From Polynucleobacter sp. MWH-Jannik1A5 (GTDB taxonomy: Bacteria > Pseudomonadota > Gammaproteobacteria > Burkholderiales > Burkholderiaceae), in assembly GCF_018881795.1 (NCBI RefSeq), contig NZ_JACVPQ010000001.1, forward strand, positions 219,106 through 283,105: a DNA stretch of 64,000 bases, in the 5' to 3' direction. Position numbers and translations under genes: made by a program. Under the pieces are notes generated by a model. It saw only the letters and a list, made by a program, of their open reading frames with translations, was not told the origin of the DNA and ran no database searches. The first letter of the stretch is position 1; every line of letters starts with the position of its first letter. This document shows, in pieces, positions 51,184 to 60,811 of this stretch.

Positions 51184-52092
51184 TCAGGAGTTTTTGCGAT
51201 GCAGCATGCGGGCTTCAGCCGCTAAAGCCAAAATATTGGGATTCGCTTCATTAGCCTGAAGATACATTAGACCAATGTGTTGAATCACCTGATATTTGGG
51301 TAGTAAGGGGGTAAAGTCAATCGCATCCCCCATGAGTGCCCTCACCCTACCAGGCAATAAAGACCGCCCTAGATCTCCTGAGACCATATTCATCAGCGAG
51401 AAGATGTCCCCCACCTTCATTACTACATTAGGCTTAAAGCCTGCTAACTGAAACGCCTCGTAAAAACCCGATGTGGTGGCAAAGCCATCTTGCAAAGTGA
51501 GAAATTTTTCGCTTTGATATTCCGATAAGTCGATATCAGCCTGAGTGGGTTTACTGTTCCTCGAGGAAGCTAAATACAACTGATCCTCAAAGAGGGAGAC
51601 CACCTGCACTCCCTCAGGAAGATTTTTCGAGGGGACGGCAATCACTACTGCGTCTACAGTTCCTTCGGTCAACCTTTTCATCAACTCCTCATTAGATCCA
51701 AGAAATAAATCGATATCTAAATCAGGTCGACGAATTTTGGTGCCCATGATCATGCGAGGAATGATGTTGGCAGTCAATGAGTACATTGACCCCAGGCGAA
51801 TTTGTCCGCTTTCTACTCCGGCCTTTGCTCTTGTCTTTTTAAGAATGCGATCTACGTCTGACAATAAATCGTTACTCGCCTCAGCTAAATAGATCGCTGC
51901 TGGAAGGGGTTTTAATTGACGCCCCTCCTTAATAAACAACGGGCACCCAATGCCTGACTCAAGCGAATGTAGCGCTTTGTGAATGCTGACCGAGCTTAAA
52001 TGTAATTCTTCTGCCGTACGCGCAAGACTTCCAGTTCGAACAAACGAACAGAGAATTTCTAATTTACGTAGCGTCAGTTCTTCATTCAGCAT
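51184..52092 (-). CDS. LysR-type transcriptional regulator, probable malonate-gene regulator
   Basis: 302 residues. The N-terminal winged HTH is typical (LRKLEILCSFVRTGSLARTAEELHLSSVSIHKALHSLESGIG, about residues 8-49), followed by an effector-binding periplasmic-protein-like domain. It lies directly upstream of the malonate genes on the same strand rather than divergently, which is the usual LysR arrangement; its target is presumably the palindrome-bearing gap before matA. Regulators of malonate use in related bacteria include LysR-type (MdcR) and GntR-type (MatR) proteins; I cannot tell whether this is an MdcR orthologue. It starts 17 bases after lgt ends. Confidence 0.9.
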   Translation of the reverse strand: MLNEELTLRKLEILCSFVRTGSLARTAEELHLSSVSIHKALHSLESGIGCPLFIKEGRQLKPLPAAIYLAEASNDLLSDVDRILKKTRAKAGVESGQIRLGSMYSLTANIIPRMIMGTKIRRPDLDIDLFLGSNEELMKRLTEGTVDAVVIAVPSKNLPEGVQVVSLFEDQLYLASSRNSKPTQADIDLSEYQSEKFLTLQDGFATTSGFYEAFQLAGFKPNVVMKVGDIFSLMNMVSGDLGRSLLPGRVRALMGDAIDFTPLLPKYQVIQHIGLMYLQANEANPNILALAAEARMLHRKNS

Positions 52093-52109
52093 AAGTACGT
52101 CTGAACTCG

Positions 52110-52898
52110 TTAAGTACTCTTAGATTTAAATGTGGTCATCAGATAGATGCCAAACACCATCATTGGCACGCATAACCATTGACCCATGGATAGACCCAAA
52201 CCAAGCAAGCCAAGGAATGCATCTGGTTCACGAGCATATTCCGCTAAGAAACGACAAATGCCATAACCTAATAAGAAAAATCCAGATACCTGACCAACAC
52301 GTCTTGGCTTACCTGCATAAATCCATAGAGAGATACCTAGCAATAGGCCCTCGCCGAGCAGTTGGTATATCTGGGAGGGATGACGCGGAACAGAATCCAC
52401 TAACGGAAATACCATTGCCCATGGAAGATCGGTTGGCCTTCCCCACAACTCACCATTAATAAAATTTCCAAGGCGGCCAAAAGCCAAACCAAAGGGAACA
52501 AGTGGCGCTACCAAATCACTGACGACAAAAAAAGTGGTCTTGCGCTTTTTAGCAAACCAGTACAGCGCAACGAGTACACCCAGCAAACCACCATGGAAAG
52601 ACATGCCGCCTTCCCAGATTTTGAAAATACTCAAAGGATTGGCCAAGTAAAAGCCTGGCATATAAAACAGGGTGTAGCCCAAGCGGCCCCCAAGCACAAC
52701 ACCGAGAACGCCTGCAAAAAGTAGGTCCTCAAGATCTTTGTAGGTCCAGCCCAAAGCCTGATAACGAGGCGCTCTAATGCGTAAGCGACCTAAGAGCAAA
52801 AACTGCACAAAGGCCATCAGATACATCAATCCATACCAATGAATCGCAAAGGACCCAATACGAATTGCTGCGGGGTCAAACTCAGGATGAATCAACAT
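52110..52898 (-). CDS. lgt: Prolipoprotein diacylglyceryl transferase
   Basis: 262 residues with about seven membrane helices. It attaches diacylglycerol from phosphatidylglycerol to the lipobox cysteine of prolipoproteins in the inner membrane. The Lgt signature [20 protein letters not shown] (about residues 141-160) and the HGGLLG motif (about 102-107) are intact, as is [13 protein letters not shown] with its conserved arginine. It follows holC after five bases. Confidence 0.96.
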   Translation of the reverse strand: MLIHPEFDPAAIRIGSFAIHWYGLMYLMAFVQFLLLGRLRIRAPRYQALGWTYKDLEDLLFAGVLGVVLGGRLGYTLFYMPGFYLANPLSIFKIWEGGMSFHGGLLGVLVALYWFAKKRKTTFFVVSDLVAPLVPFGLAFGRLGNFINGELWGRPTDLPWAMVFPLVDSVPRHPSQIYQLLGEGLLLGISLWIYAGKPRRVGQVSGFFLLGYGICRFLAEYAREPDAFLGLLGLGLSMGQWLCVPMMVFGIYLMTTFKSKST

Positions 52899-52903
52899 AG
52901 ATG

Positions 52904-53368
52904 CTAACTTTTGGATTGGTCGAAGTTGTGCAACTCGTGACCTAAATCTCGATAGGCTTTATAGCGATCGCGCCCAGCCAAACGCTCAGCCTCATTGACG
53001 GTAACTACCTCAACTATTCTGGGAAAGCGCGCCACTAAAGCTGGCACATCGGCAGGCATCCGCATTCCTAAATGAATCATGACATCTGCATGAGGTATGT
53101 TGTTCAAAGCCGAGGAGGCAAAATCATCCGTTAAAACAATCGGCGTTTCTACTGCGGCTTCATCTTCAATAAAGCAGTGGGGTAAAAAATCAGTGCTGCT
53201 AAATGCCCACAAAAGATCGTTTAGCTTTTGCAGATCAGCTTTTTCGCCCACCATTACGATATTACGAACAGGCTCACCTTCAGGCGTAGCGCTCCAAATC
53301 TTGCGCGTTAATCGACAAGCGTATTCCAGCTTGTCATTCACGTTGCTATGAAAATCAATTCGAGCCAT
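52904..53368 (-). CDS. holC: DNA polymerase III chi subunit
   Basis: 154 residues. HolC (chi) links the clamp loader to single-strand-binding protein. The family is weakly conserved; the call rests on [24 protein letters not shown] at the N-terminus, the [17 protein letters not shown] block (about residues 50-66), the [13 protein letters not shown] block, and its position directly after pepA, the common pepA-holC order. It ends with a short charged tail. Confidence 0.92.
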   Translation of the reverse strand: MARIDFHSNVNDKLEYACRLTRKIWSATPEGEPVRNIVMVGEKADLQKLNDLLWAFSSTDFLPHCFIEDEAAVETPIVLTDDFASSALNNIPHADVMIHLGMRMPADVPALVARFPRIVEVVTVNEAERLAGRDRYKAYRDLGHELHNFDQSKS

Positions 53369-53398
53369 TCAGTTTTTATCCAAAGACACGCGCACTAC

Positions 53399-55009
53399 TC
53401 ACTTGCGTTCAAGCAAGAAGTTCACTAACAAAGGAACCGGGCGACCAGTAGATCCTTTGGCGGCACCACTCTTCCAGGCAGTTCCAGCGATATCCAAGTG
53501 GGCCCATTTGTATTTCTCAGTAAACCGAGACAAGAAACAGGCTGCGGTTACGCTGCCAGCTGGACGTCCGCCAATATTGGCGACATCGGCAAAATTGGAT
53601 TTGAGTTGCTCATGATAAGCAGCATCTAAAGGCAAGCGCCATACGGTATCCAAAGAAGCATGGCCCGCTTTAGTGAGCTCACTCACTAGACCCTCATCTT
53701 CAGAAAATAACCCGCTATGAACATGACCCAAGGCAATCACGCAGGCACCAGTTAAGGTGGCAATATCAATGACCGCTGCTGGCTTAAATCGCTCGACATA
53801 CGTCAAAGCATCACACAGAATTAATCGACCTTCTGCATCAGTGTTGAGAATCTCAATTGTCTGCCCAGACATACTCTTCACAATATCGCCTGGTCGTGTA
53901 GCTTGACCAGATGGCATGTTTTCACAAGTAGGAATGACGCCAATCACATTCTTTTTTAATTTCATCAATGAAACTGAATACATGGTGCCAATGACAGACG
54001 CAGCACCGCACATGTCGTACTTCATTTCATCCATCGCTTCGCCAGGCTTCAGTGAAATACCACCAGTGTCAAAAGTAATGCCCTTGCCTACCAAAACAAT
54101 CGGAGCCTCGCCTGCTTTACCACCTTGATGACGCATCACAATAAATTGCGGCGGAGTTTCAGATCCCTTAGCAACCGATAAGAACGAGCCCATGCCCAAA
54201 GCCTCAATCTGCTTGCGCCCAAGCACTTCGACTTTTAAAGCTGTCTTCTTGCTTAAGCCTTGCGCAGCCTTACCCAAGTAGGTTGGCGTACAGATATTTG
54301 GAGGAAGATTGCCTAAATCTTTTGCCAGGTTCATTCCTTCAACCATCGCTACGCCCTGCTCTACAGCGGCTTTCAATTCCTTAGCGCAATCATCGTTTCC
54401 AGCAAATACCAACTGCTTAAACGTATCCGCCTTATCTTTAGCCTTGAATTTCATCGCTGGCTGACGAACACCGAAGCGATAGGCTTGATCACCAGCATAC
54501 TGAACGGTAAGACGCACTTCTTCTGCAATGAAATCTGCTTTGTGTGCGAGAGCAAAGCTTGGAGTAAACCAAAGTGCATTTTCAATTGAGCCACCACTAA
54601 GCACTTTCAAGGCAGCACGAGCTACTTTGGAATAAGTCGTTAAGCTGCGCTCACTGGCTAGATGTACATCCCCCAAGCTCACTAGCAAGACGCGTTTAGC
54701 TTTAACGCCATTTCCGGCCCAGGATTTTTCTGCACGCAACATGCAAACGGAGGTCTGCTTAGAATCCAAATCCCCAACGATGTTGGCGTGATTTACAGAA
54801 CCTCCAAGCAGAACATCTAGTTCTAGCAAAAATCCTACTTTTGCTTTGGCGCCCTTTGGGCCGGAGAAGCTATCAAAATCTGCCTTGGAGTAGGCCAAAA
54901 CCAAGCAGTCAGTCGTATGTCCAAGCAAGGACTTGAGGCTAGTTTTCTGGAGTTTTGGGCTCTGAAGGTCGGCTTGAGGGAAAATCTTGGTACTAAATTG
55001 AATGGTCAT
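53399..55009 (-). CDS. pepA: Leucyl aminopeptidase (M17), PepA
   Basis: 536 residues, slightly longer than E. coli PepA (503). It is a hexameric, two-metal cytoplasmic aminopeptidase; some members also bind DNA. The catalytic domain shows VLVGKGITFDTGGISLKPGEAMDEMKYDMCGAASV (metal ligands Lys and Asp, about residues 302-336) and the NTDAEGRL signature (about 391-398). The non-catalytic N-terminal domain is variable, as usual. It is divergent from lptF with 158 bases between starts; this arrangement of pepA next to lptFG is widespread in proteobacteria. Confidence 0.96.
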   Translation of the reverse strand: MTIQFSTKIFPQADLQSPKLQKTSLKSLLGHTTDCLVLAYSKADFDSFSGPKGAKAKVGFLLELDVLLGGSVNHANIVGDLDSKQTSVCMLRAEKSWAGNGVKAKRVLLVSLGDVHLASERSLTTYSKVARAALKVLSGGSIENALWFTPSFALAHKADFIAEEVRLTVQYAGDQAYRFGVRQPAMKFKAKDKADTFKQLVFAGNDDCAKELKAAVEQGVAMVEGMNLAKDLGNLPPNICTPTYLGKAAQGLSKKTALKVEVLGRKQIEALGMGSFLSVAKGSETPPQFIVMRHQGGKAGEAPIVLVGKGITFDTGGISLKPGEAMDEMKYDMCGAASVIGTMYSVSLMKLKKNVIGVIPTCENMPSGQATRPGDIVKSMSGQTIEILNTDAEGRLILCDALTYVERFKPAAVIDIATLTGACVIALGHVHSGLFSEDEGLVSELTKAGHASLDTVWRLPLDAAYHEQLKSNFADVANIGGRPAGSVTAACFLSRFTEKYKWAHLDIAGTAWKSGAAKGSTGRPVPLLVNFLLERK

Positions 55010-55167
55010 AATCTATTACGGTATTTTGGTCGATTCAAAAGAGAGGAAATTGCTAATCCGGGACGTTTATCCATTATCCTCCGACATGAGAATAGACTCC
55101 CTTGTCACTAGCAATATAAGCCATTTACAGACCCCAATAACCCCACGAATCCAGACCCTTATTTCTC

Positions 55168-56283
55168 ATGATTTTTAAACAGGCCCTTCGCCGCGAACTC
55201 AGTTTTACGACTGGCGGGGTCTTTTTGGTCTTAGTCACCATTATGGTGACTACCCTAGTGATCCGTATTTTGGGCTACGCCGCTAACGGAGCGGTTAACC
55301 CGGAGGATGCACTGGTTTTAATTGCCTTAGCCACTTTGGGCTACCTTGCCGTTCTTTTGACGGTCTCCCTATTTGTCGCAACGCTGATTGTTTTAGTGCG
55401 CTGGTACAAAGATTCAGAAATGATTGTTTGGTTTGCCAGCGGTTTAAGCGTCACCAATCTCATTCGTCCAATTTTGCAATTTGCAACTCCACTCATTATT
55501 GTCATTGCCTTACTCGCTCTTTTTGTTTGGCCGTGGGCTAATCGGGAATCAACCTTAATTAGTCAGCGCTTTCAACAACGTGATGATGTATCTATGGTGA
55601 GCGCTGGTCAATTTAAAGAATCAGCAAAAGCAGAACGCGTCTTCTTTATTGAAGAGCTCGATGTCGATAAAAGCGAAGTCAAAAATATCTTCGTAGCAGA
55701 CTCTAAGAACGGTCGTTTAAGCATTGCTGTATCGGCTTCTGGTTATATTCAAAATTCTGAAGGTGGTGAAAAATCCATTGTTCTTCACAATGGTCGACGC
55801 TATGAGGGACAACCCACTCAGCCTGATTTTAGAATTCTCGAGTTTGATGAATACAGCACCAAAATTCGCAGCAAGGATGCCTTAGCGCCTGCGCCACGTG
55901 ATCGTGAGAAAACAGTCGATGAGCTTCTCAATGACACTAACCCGGCGACAATCAATCCTAATCGCGCTGAGTTACTCTGGCGAATTGGCTTGCCATTAAT
56001 GGCTTTAGGTTTGGTGTTGATTGCTATACCACTTGCCTACGTCAATCCACGTCTTGGTAATTACACTGCGATGTTCTACGCGGTATTGATTTACCTGATT
56101 TATAGCAACCTGCTAAACCTGACGCAAAATTTTGTTTCACAAGGCAAGGTCAGTGTTTTTGTAGCTATCTGGCCAATACACTTGCTTGCGCTTTTGATTG
56201 CGACAGTCTTAATTCGCAATCGTATTAATCCTTCATTGAAGTGGTGGCTCCGCCAATTGCCCGCTTCCATTGCCAGAAAATGA
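55168..56283 (+). CDS. lptF: LPS export permease LptF
   Basis: 371 residues. LptF and LptG form the membrane part of the LptB2FG ABC transporter that extracts lipopolysaccharide from the inner membrane. N-terminal MIFKQALRRELSFTTGGVFLVLVTIMVTTLVIR, three membrane helices at the N-terminus, a periplasmic beta-jellyroll domain (about residues 130-255, with RVFFIEELD), and three C-terminal helices (LPLMALGLVLIAIPLAYVNPRLGNY) are all typical. Its stop overlaps the lptG start by ATGA. lptB is not in the window. Confidence 0.95.
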   Translation: MIFKQALRRELSFTTGGVFLVLVTIMVTTLVIRILGYAANGAVNPEDALVLIALATLGYLAVLLTVSLFVATLIVLVRWYKDSEMIVWFASGLSVTNLIRPILQFATPLIIVIALLALFVWPWANRESTLISQRFQQRDDVSMVSAGQFKESAKAERVFFIEELDVDKSEVKNIFVADSKNGRLSIAVSASGYIQNSEGGEKSIVLHNGRRYEGQPTQPDFRILEFDEYSTKIRSKDALAPAPRDREKTVDELLNDTNPATINPNRAELLWRIGLPLMALGLVLIAIPLAYVNPRLGNYTAMFYAVLIYLIYSNLLNLTQNFVSQGKVSVFVAIWPIHLLALLIATVLIRNRINPSLKWWLRQLPASIARK

Positions 56284-57434
56284 AGATACTCTTCCCCTTT
56301 ATCTACGAGCGCTATCTAGCCAAGCAGATCTATGCTGCTTTTGGCTTCATTCTTTTTGCTTTGGTGGCTTTATTTTTATTCTTTGATATCTTGAGCGAAC
56401 TCGGCTCCGTGCAAGGCGCCTACACGCTTCCCTTAGCCCTGCTGCACGTTCTACTCAAAGCGCCAAGCCGCATCTCCGAAATCATTCCGATTGCAGGCTT
56501 AATAGGCAGTATTTATGTATTTGCGATGTTAGCTAGTCAATCTGAGTTCACCATCTTGCGTATCGCTGGTTTAGATGTAAAACGCGGACTGATCACACTC
56601 ACTAAAATTTCCATTCCTTTAATTGCACTTACGCTCATCATGAGTGAATGGGTCGGACCTTATACCGAGGCGAAGTCTGATCAGATTCGCATGAAGGCTA
56701 TGGGGTCGGCTTACTCATCTCAGTTCAGAACGGGTGTATGGGTAAAGGATCGCTTACGTGATGAAGATGGTAGTGGTCCGGTTCGCCCTGGAGTGCGCTA
56801 CGTCAACGTTGGCAAGGTGGACAAGGATAATGAAATTCGCAATATCCGCATGTACGAGTTTGATGATACTTACCATCTCCTCTCTATTCGCAGTGCGGTC
56901 TCTGGACAGTTTGATGAGACAGGCATCTGGGTCTTAAATGATGTGACAGAAACCCGCTTTAAAGAAACCAAGCAATCTGACCCTCTCAATCCCGTTTTTT
57001 CTGCACAGACTTTCACTCATCCGATTCTCACTCTGGAGTCTGAAGTCACCCCACAAATTTTGAGCGTGCTGTTAATCAGTCCGGAAAAAATGTCGATTGT
57101 GAGCTTGGGTCGATTTATTTCTCATCTGCGTGATAACAAACAGGATGCGCATCGTCACTCAATTGCTTTCTGGAAAAAAGTCATCTATCCATTCACCATT
57201 TTTGTGATGCTCACATTAGCACTACCGTTTGCTTACCTAAAGGTGCGCGCAGGCAGTGTTGGTATTAAGGTATTTGGCGGCATCATGTTAGGTATGAGCT
57301 TTCAACTCTTTAATTCCTTGTTTTCAAATGTGGGGTTGTTGGGTTCCTGGCCATCGCTTCTTACCGCCCTCACTCCACCCCTGTTGTATTTCCTATTGGC
57401 GCTTGTTGGATTGCGCTGGGTTTCTAAGGCTTAA
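56280..57434 (+). CDS. lptG: LPS export permease LptG
   Basis: 384 residues from the ATG at 56280 overlapping the lptF stop (ATGA); the frame is open a further 13 codons upstream inside lptF, which I reject. It shares the LptF plan: three helices, the periplasmic jellyroll (about residues 125-275), and three helices. The family pattern FIYERYLAKQIYAAFGFILFALVALFLFFDIL and the cytoplasmic coupling region (LASQSEFTILRIAGLD, about residues 82-97) are clear. It is the partner of LptF and ends 62 bases before the cysB-like gene. Confidence 0.95.
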   Translation: MKILFPFIYERYLAKQIYAAFGFILFALVALFLFFDILSELGSVQGAYTLPLALLHVLLKAPSRISEIIPIAGLIGSIYVFAMLASQSEFTILRIAGLDVKRGLITLTKISIPLIALTLIMSEWVGPYTEAKSDQIRMKAMGSAYSSQFRTGVWVKDRLRDEDGSGPVRPGVRYVNVGKVDKDNEIRNIRMYEFDDTYHLLSIRSAVSGQFDETGIWVLNDVTETRFKETKQSDPLNPVFSAQTFTHPILTLESEVTPQILSVLLISPEKMSIVSLGRFISHLRDNKQDAHRHSIAFWKKVIYPFTIFVMLTLALPFAYLKVRAGSVGIKVFGGIMLGMSFQLFNSLFSNVGLLGSWPSLLTALTPPLLYFLLALVGLRWVSKA

Positions 57435-57457
57435 TACCCAAAAATCATTTAGAATGT

Positions 57458-57493
57458 GATTCCTATATCATTGTTGATATATAGACAGGAATC
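57458..57493 (+). promoter_or_regulatory. Hairpin enclosing the ribosome binding site of the CysB-type regulator gene
   Basis: GATTCCT (57458-57464) pairs with AGGAATC (57487-57493), and the adjoining ATATCA (57465-57470) pairs with TGATAT (57475-57480). The right arm contains the AGGA Shine-Dalgarno sequence, six bases before the ATG at 57497. Formed in RNA, the hairpin would cover the ribosome binding site; as DNA it could be an operator for autoregulation. Confidence 0.55.
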
Positions 57494-57496
57494 CTT

Positions 57497-58438
57497 ATGA
57501 ATCTTCACCAATTCCGTTTTGTACGGGAAGCCGTTAGACAAAACTTCAACTTAACGACCGCCGCAAAGGTACTCTTTACCTCCCAGCCAGGCGTATCTAA
57601 GGCCATCATCGAGCTAGAAGATGAGTTGGGCGTTGAGATCTTCCGTCGTCACGGCAAGCGTATTCGCTCTATGACGGAACCTGGAAAGCGGATTTTGAGC
57701 TCGATCGAGCGCATCTTGGATGAGGTTGAAACACTGAAGCGAGTAGGCAAGGATTTTGCGAGCCAAGATCAAGGCAGCTTTGTGATTGCCACCACCCACA
57801 CGCAGGCACGCTATGCCCTACCCAAAGTTCTCACCGAATTTACTAAGCGCTTTCCAAAGGTAAAGGTCAGCATTCAGCAAGGCAGTCCAGGTCAAATTGC
57901 GGAATTACTCACACATGATCGCGCTGATATTGCGATTGCCACTGAGGGAATCGCCAATACGCCAGGCGTGCTGGCACTACCAGGCTATCAATGGCATCAC
58001 GTATTGATGGTGCCACTCAGTCACCCACTACTCAACCAGGCCACACTGACGTTAGAAGAGATCGCTAAGTACCCCATCATTACCTACGACAAAGCATTCG
58101 CGGGACGCAGCAAGATTGATGCAGCTTTTGCACAAAGAAATATCACGCCCGATATTATTTTGGAAGCGATTGATGCTGATGTGATTAAAACTTACGTTGA
58201 GACTGGTATGGGCATCGGCATCGTTGCGGGTCACGCATATGATCCCGATCGAGACCGCAATCTCAAAGTGATTCCTGCAGGACACTTATTTGGCAATAAC
58301 GTGACCCATCTAGGTGTTAAGCAAGGTGCTTACCTTCGCTCATTTGTTTACACCTTCATTGAACTCTTCTCGCCAACGCTCACCAAAAAAATTGTTGAGC
58401 AGGCCATGTCGAACGAAACCGAGACGTACGAGATTTAA
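57497..58438 (+). CDS. cysB: CysB-type LysR-family transcriptional regulator
   Basis: 313 residues. The HTH reads MNLHQFRFVREAVRQNFNLTTAAKVLFTSQPGVSKAIIELEDELG (residues 1-45), as in CysB/Cbl, with the family-specific RRHGKRIRSMTEPGKRIL after it. The effector domain has TTHTQARYALP (about residues 99-109) and ETGMGIGIVAGHAYDP, matching CysB. CysB controls sulfate assimilation and cysteine synthesis with N-acetylserine as inducer. No sulfur genes are near, so its regulon lies elsewhere; Cbl/SsuR-type alternatives cannot be excluded. A hairpin covers its ribosome binding site. Confidence 0.9.
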   Translation: MNLHQFRFVREAVRQNFNLTTAAKVLFTSQPGVSKAIIELEDELGVEIFRRHGKRIRSMTEPGKRILSSIERILDEVETLKRVGKDFASQDQGSFVIATTHTQARYALPKVLTEFTKRFPKVKVSIQQGSPGQIAELLTHDRADIAIATEGIANTPGVLALPGYQWHHVLMVPLSHPLLNQATLTLEEIAKYPIITYDKAFAGRSKIDAAFAQRNITPDIILEAIDADVIKTYVETGMGIGIVAGHAYDPDRDRNLKVIPAGHLFGNNVTHLGVKQGAYLRSFVYTFIELFSPTLTKKIVEQAMSNETETYEI

Positions 58439-58477
58439 CCGGCCACAGCCTGGTGTTTGATTCTGATTTGGGGGATC

Positions 58478-58500
58478 CTCAAAAAAGATCTTTTTTTGAG
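58478..58500 (-). terminator. AT-rich palindrome at the 3' end of tRNA-Leu, probable terminator
   Basis: CTCAAAAAA-GATC-TTTTTTTGAG begins at the base after the tRNA's CCA on the minus strand. The stem is nine base pairs, nearly all A:U, with the U-run inside the stem. It could end transcription from both the tRNA (-) and cysB (+). It is weaker in GC than a classical terminator. Confidence 0.5.
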
Positions 58501-58586
58501 TGGTGCCTCGGGGCGGACTCGAACCGCCACGCCTTGCGGCACCGGATTTTGAGTCCGGCACGTCTACCAATTCCATCACCGAGGCA
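58501..58586 (-). tRNA. tRNA-Leu (anticodon CAA)
   Basis: Read on the minus strand, the 86-base gene has acceptor arms TGCCTCG/CGAGGCA, a D-arm with GGTAGAC, the anticodon stem CCGGA/TCCGG around the loop CTCAAAA (anticodon CAA, decoding UUG), a long variable arm (TGCCGCAAGGCG) as expected for class II tRNALeu, the T-arm GGCGGTTCGAGTCCGCC, and an encoded CCA (58501-58503). Confidence 0.97.
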
Positions 58587-58737
58587 GGTGTTTGCAGTGG
58601 AAATTCTGCTTACTTTGCTACTTTGTTACTGCTAAGACATGAGAGTGTAACAAAAAATGCCCCCTTACCCCCTACCTTGGGTCTAGAACCCCTTAAAATG
58701 AGGACTTCTAGCCAAATTATTAAAAGGACTTACCCGT

Positions 58738-59457
58738 ATGGCCGGCCATTCGAAATGGGCCAATATTCAGCACCGCAAAGGTCGTCAGGACGAAAAACGC
58801 GGCAAGATTTGGACCAAACTCATTAAAGAAATTACCGTAGCCGCCAAATTAGGCGGTGGCGATGTTGCTACCAATCCGCGTTTACGTCTGGCTATTGATA
58901 AAGCCAAAGACTCCAATATGCCCAATGACAACGTGCAAAGAGCAATTCAGCGTGGTACTGGTTCTCTTGAGGGTGTGAACTATGAAGAGATTCGTTATGA
59001 GGGCTACGGCATTAATGGCGCAGCCATCATTGTTGATTGCTTGACCGATAACCGCACCCGCACCGTTGCCGAAGTCCGCCATGCATTTAATAAAAATGGC
59101 GGCAATATGGGCACAGAAGGTTCAGTTGCTTTCTTATTCAAACATTGCGGCCAAATGTTGTTTGCCCCAGGCACCAGCGAAGATCAACTCATGGAAGTTG
59201 CGTTAGATGCTGGCGCAGAAGATGTCATCACGCATGATGATGGATCCTTGGAGGTGTTATCTCCTGTTCCAGATTTTTCAAAAGTCCAAGATGCTATTAA
59301 CAAAGCAGGTCTCAAGCCAGAGCTTGCAACTGTTGCCATGCGCCCCGAGACAGAGATTGCTCTAGAAGGCGAGCAAGCTGAAAGCATGCAGAAGTTGCTA
59401 GATGCTCTTGAGAACTTGGATGACGTTCAAGAGGTATTTACGAACGCTGCACTTTGA
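58738..59457 (+). CDS. yebC: YebC/PmpR-family protein (transcription/translation factor)
   Basis: 239 residues. The N-terminus [18 protein letters not shown] is the family signature, followed by [18 protein letters not shown] and [16 protein letters not shown], and the three-domain plan is complete. YebC proteins were long called DNA-binding regulators; more recent work on relatives links members to ribosome function at proline stretches, so the exact role here is open. A purine-rich AAAAGGA site precedes the ATG. It starts a long same-strand run of housekeeping genes ending in rng. Confidence 0.95.
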   Translation: MAGHSKWANIQHRKGRQDEKRGKIWTKLIKEITVAAKLGGGDVATNPRLRLAIDKAKDSNMPNDNVQRAIQRGTGSLEGVNYEEIRYEGYGINGAAIIVDCLTDNRTRTVAEVRHAFNKNGGNMGTEGSVAFLFKHCGQMLFAPGTSEDQLMEVALDAGAEDVITHDDGSLEVLSPVPDFSKVQDAINKAGLKPELATVAMRPETEIALEGEQAESMQKLLDALENLDDVQEVFTNAAL

Positions 59458-59510
59458 TTCTTGAAATTGATTTCTTTTAATTACCTTATTTAAATACTAG
59501 ATAGCTTGTT

Positions 59511-60788
59511 ATGAAAATTCTACTGATCGGATCTGGCGGACGCGAACATGCACTTGCTTGGAAGCTAGCTCAATCCCCACAAGTACAAACGGTTTATGTT
59601 GCCCCAGGTAATGGCGGCACCGCTACGGCTAAGCAAGCTGCTGCAGGTATTGAGAATTTACCCATCAGCGGACTGCAAGAGCTGGCTGATTTTGCCAAGC
59701 GCGAGAAAATTCATCTAACTGTTGTTGGTCCTGAAGCCCCTCTGGCGGCCGGCATCGTTGATGTATTCCGCAATAATGGCTTGCGTATTTTTGGGCCAAC
59801 ACAATTAGCGGCGCAATTGGAGTCTTCTAAGGATTTCTCCAAAGCCTTCATGAAGCGCCATGGTATTCCGACTGCAGATTACCAAACATTCTCTAATGCT
59901 CTAGAAGCACATGCATACATCGATGCCAAAGGCGCGCCAATTGTGATCAAGGCGGATGGCCTTGCGGCAGGTAAAGGTGTCGTTGTGGCTATGAGCCTTG
60001 AAGAAGCGCACGCTGCAGTTGACATGATGCTGGCTGACAATAAACTAGGCAATGCTGGCGCACGTGTAGTCATCGAAGAATTTCTCACTGGCGAAGAAGC
60101 TAGCTTCATTGTCTTGGTTGACGGTAAGAATGTTTTAGCTTTGGCAACCAGCCAAGATCACAAACGTTTACTCGATGCCGATCAAGGCCCTAATACTGGT
60201 GGTATGGGTGCCTACTCTCCTGCTCCAGTAGTCACTCCAGAAATTCATGCGCGCGCATTACGTGAAGTGATCATGCCAACTGTTAAGGGCATGCAAGCTG
60301 ATGGCATTCCGTACACCGGCTTCTTATATGCTGGCTTAATGATCACGCCTGATGGCAAGATCAAGACTTTAGAATTTAATTGCCGTATGGGTGACCCAGA
60401 AACACAACCAATCATGGCGCGCCTGCGAAGTGATCTCGTCAATGCCTTGGATCATGCTGTGGATGGCACGCTGAATGAAGTCGAGTTGGAATGGGATCGT
60501 CGTACCGCGCTTGGCGTTGTATTGGCTGCCCATAACTACCCTGATACCCCAAGAGCCGGGGATGTCATTACCGGCATACCTAACGACACTGAAGATCAAA
60601 TCACATTCCATGCCGGCACGAAATTACAAGACGGTAAGGTAGTCACTTCTGGAGGACGTGTGATGTGTGTGGTTGGACTGGCTGATACTGTTCGTGGCGC
60701 CCAACAAAAAGCATACGAAGCAATCAACCACATCAAGTTCGATGGTATGCAATATCGCAAAGATATTGGTTATCGCGCTATTAAGTAA
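59511..60788 (+). CDS. purD: Phosphoribosylamine--glycine ligase
   Basis: 425 residues, full length. It makes glycinamide ribonucleotide from phosphoribosylamine, glycine and ATP, the second step of purine synthesis. N-terminal [25 protein letters not shown]-grasp blocks [17 protein letters not shown] (about residues 143-159) and [12 protein letters not shown], and the family signature [14 protein letters not shown] (about 286-299) are intact. The order yebC-purD-hemF is common in Burkholderiales. No ribosome binding site is clear before the ATG. Confidence 0.97.
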   Translation: MKILLIGSGGREHALAWKLAQSPQVQTVYVAPGNGGTATAKQAAAGIENLPISGLQELADFAKREKIHLTVVGPEAPLAAGIVDVFRNNGLRIFGPTQLAAQLESSKDFSKAFMKRHGIPTADYQTFSNALEAHAYIDAKGAPIVIKADGLAAGKGVVVAMSLEEAHAAVDMMLADNKLGNAGARVVIEEFLTGEEASFIVLVDGKNVLALATSQDHKRLLDADQGPNTGGMGAYSPAPVVTPEIHARALREVIMPTVKGMQADGIPYTGFLYAGLMITPDGKIKTLEFNCRMGDPETQPIMARLRSDLVNALDHAVDGTLNEVELEWDRRTALGVVLAAHNYPDTPRAGDVITGIPNDTEDQITFHAGTKLQDGKVVTSGGRVMCVVGLADTVRGAQQKAYEAINHIKFDGMQYRKDIGYRAIK

Positions 60789-60811
60789 ATTTATTTAAAG
60801 TTAGAACGCTC

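Noticed and set aside
58500..58826. Open frames across the tRNA-Leu region
   Set aside because: They are frames read through the tRNA gene and into yebC, with no coding character.
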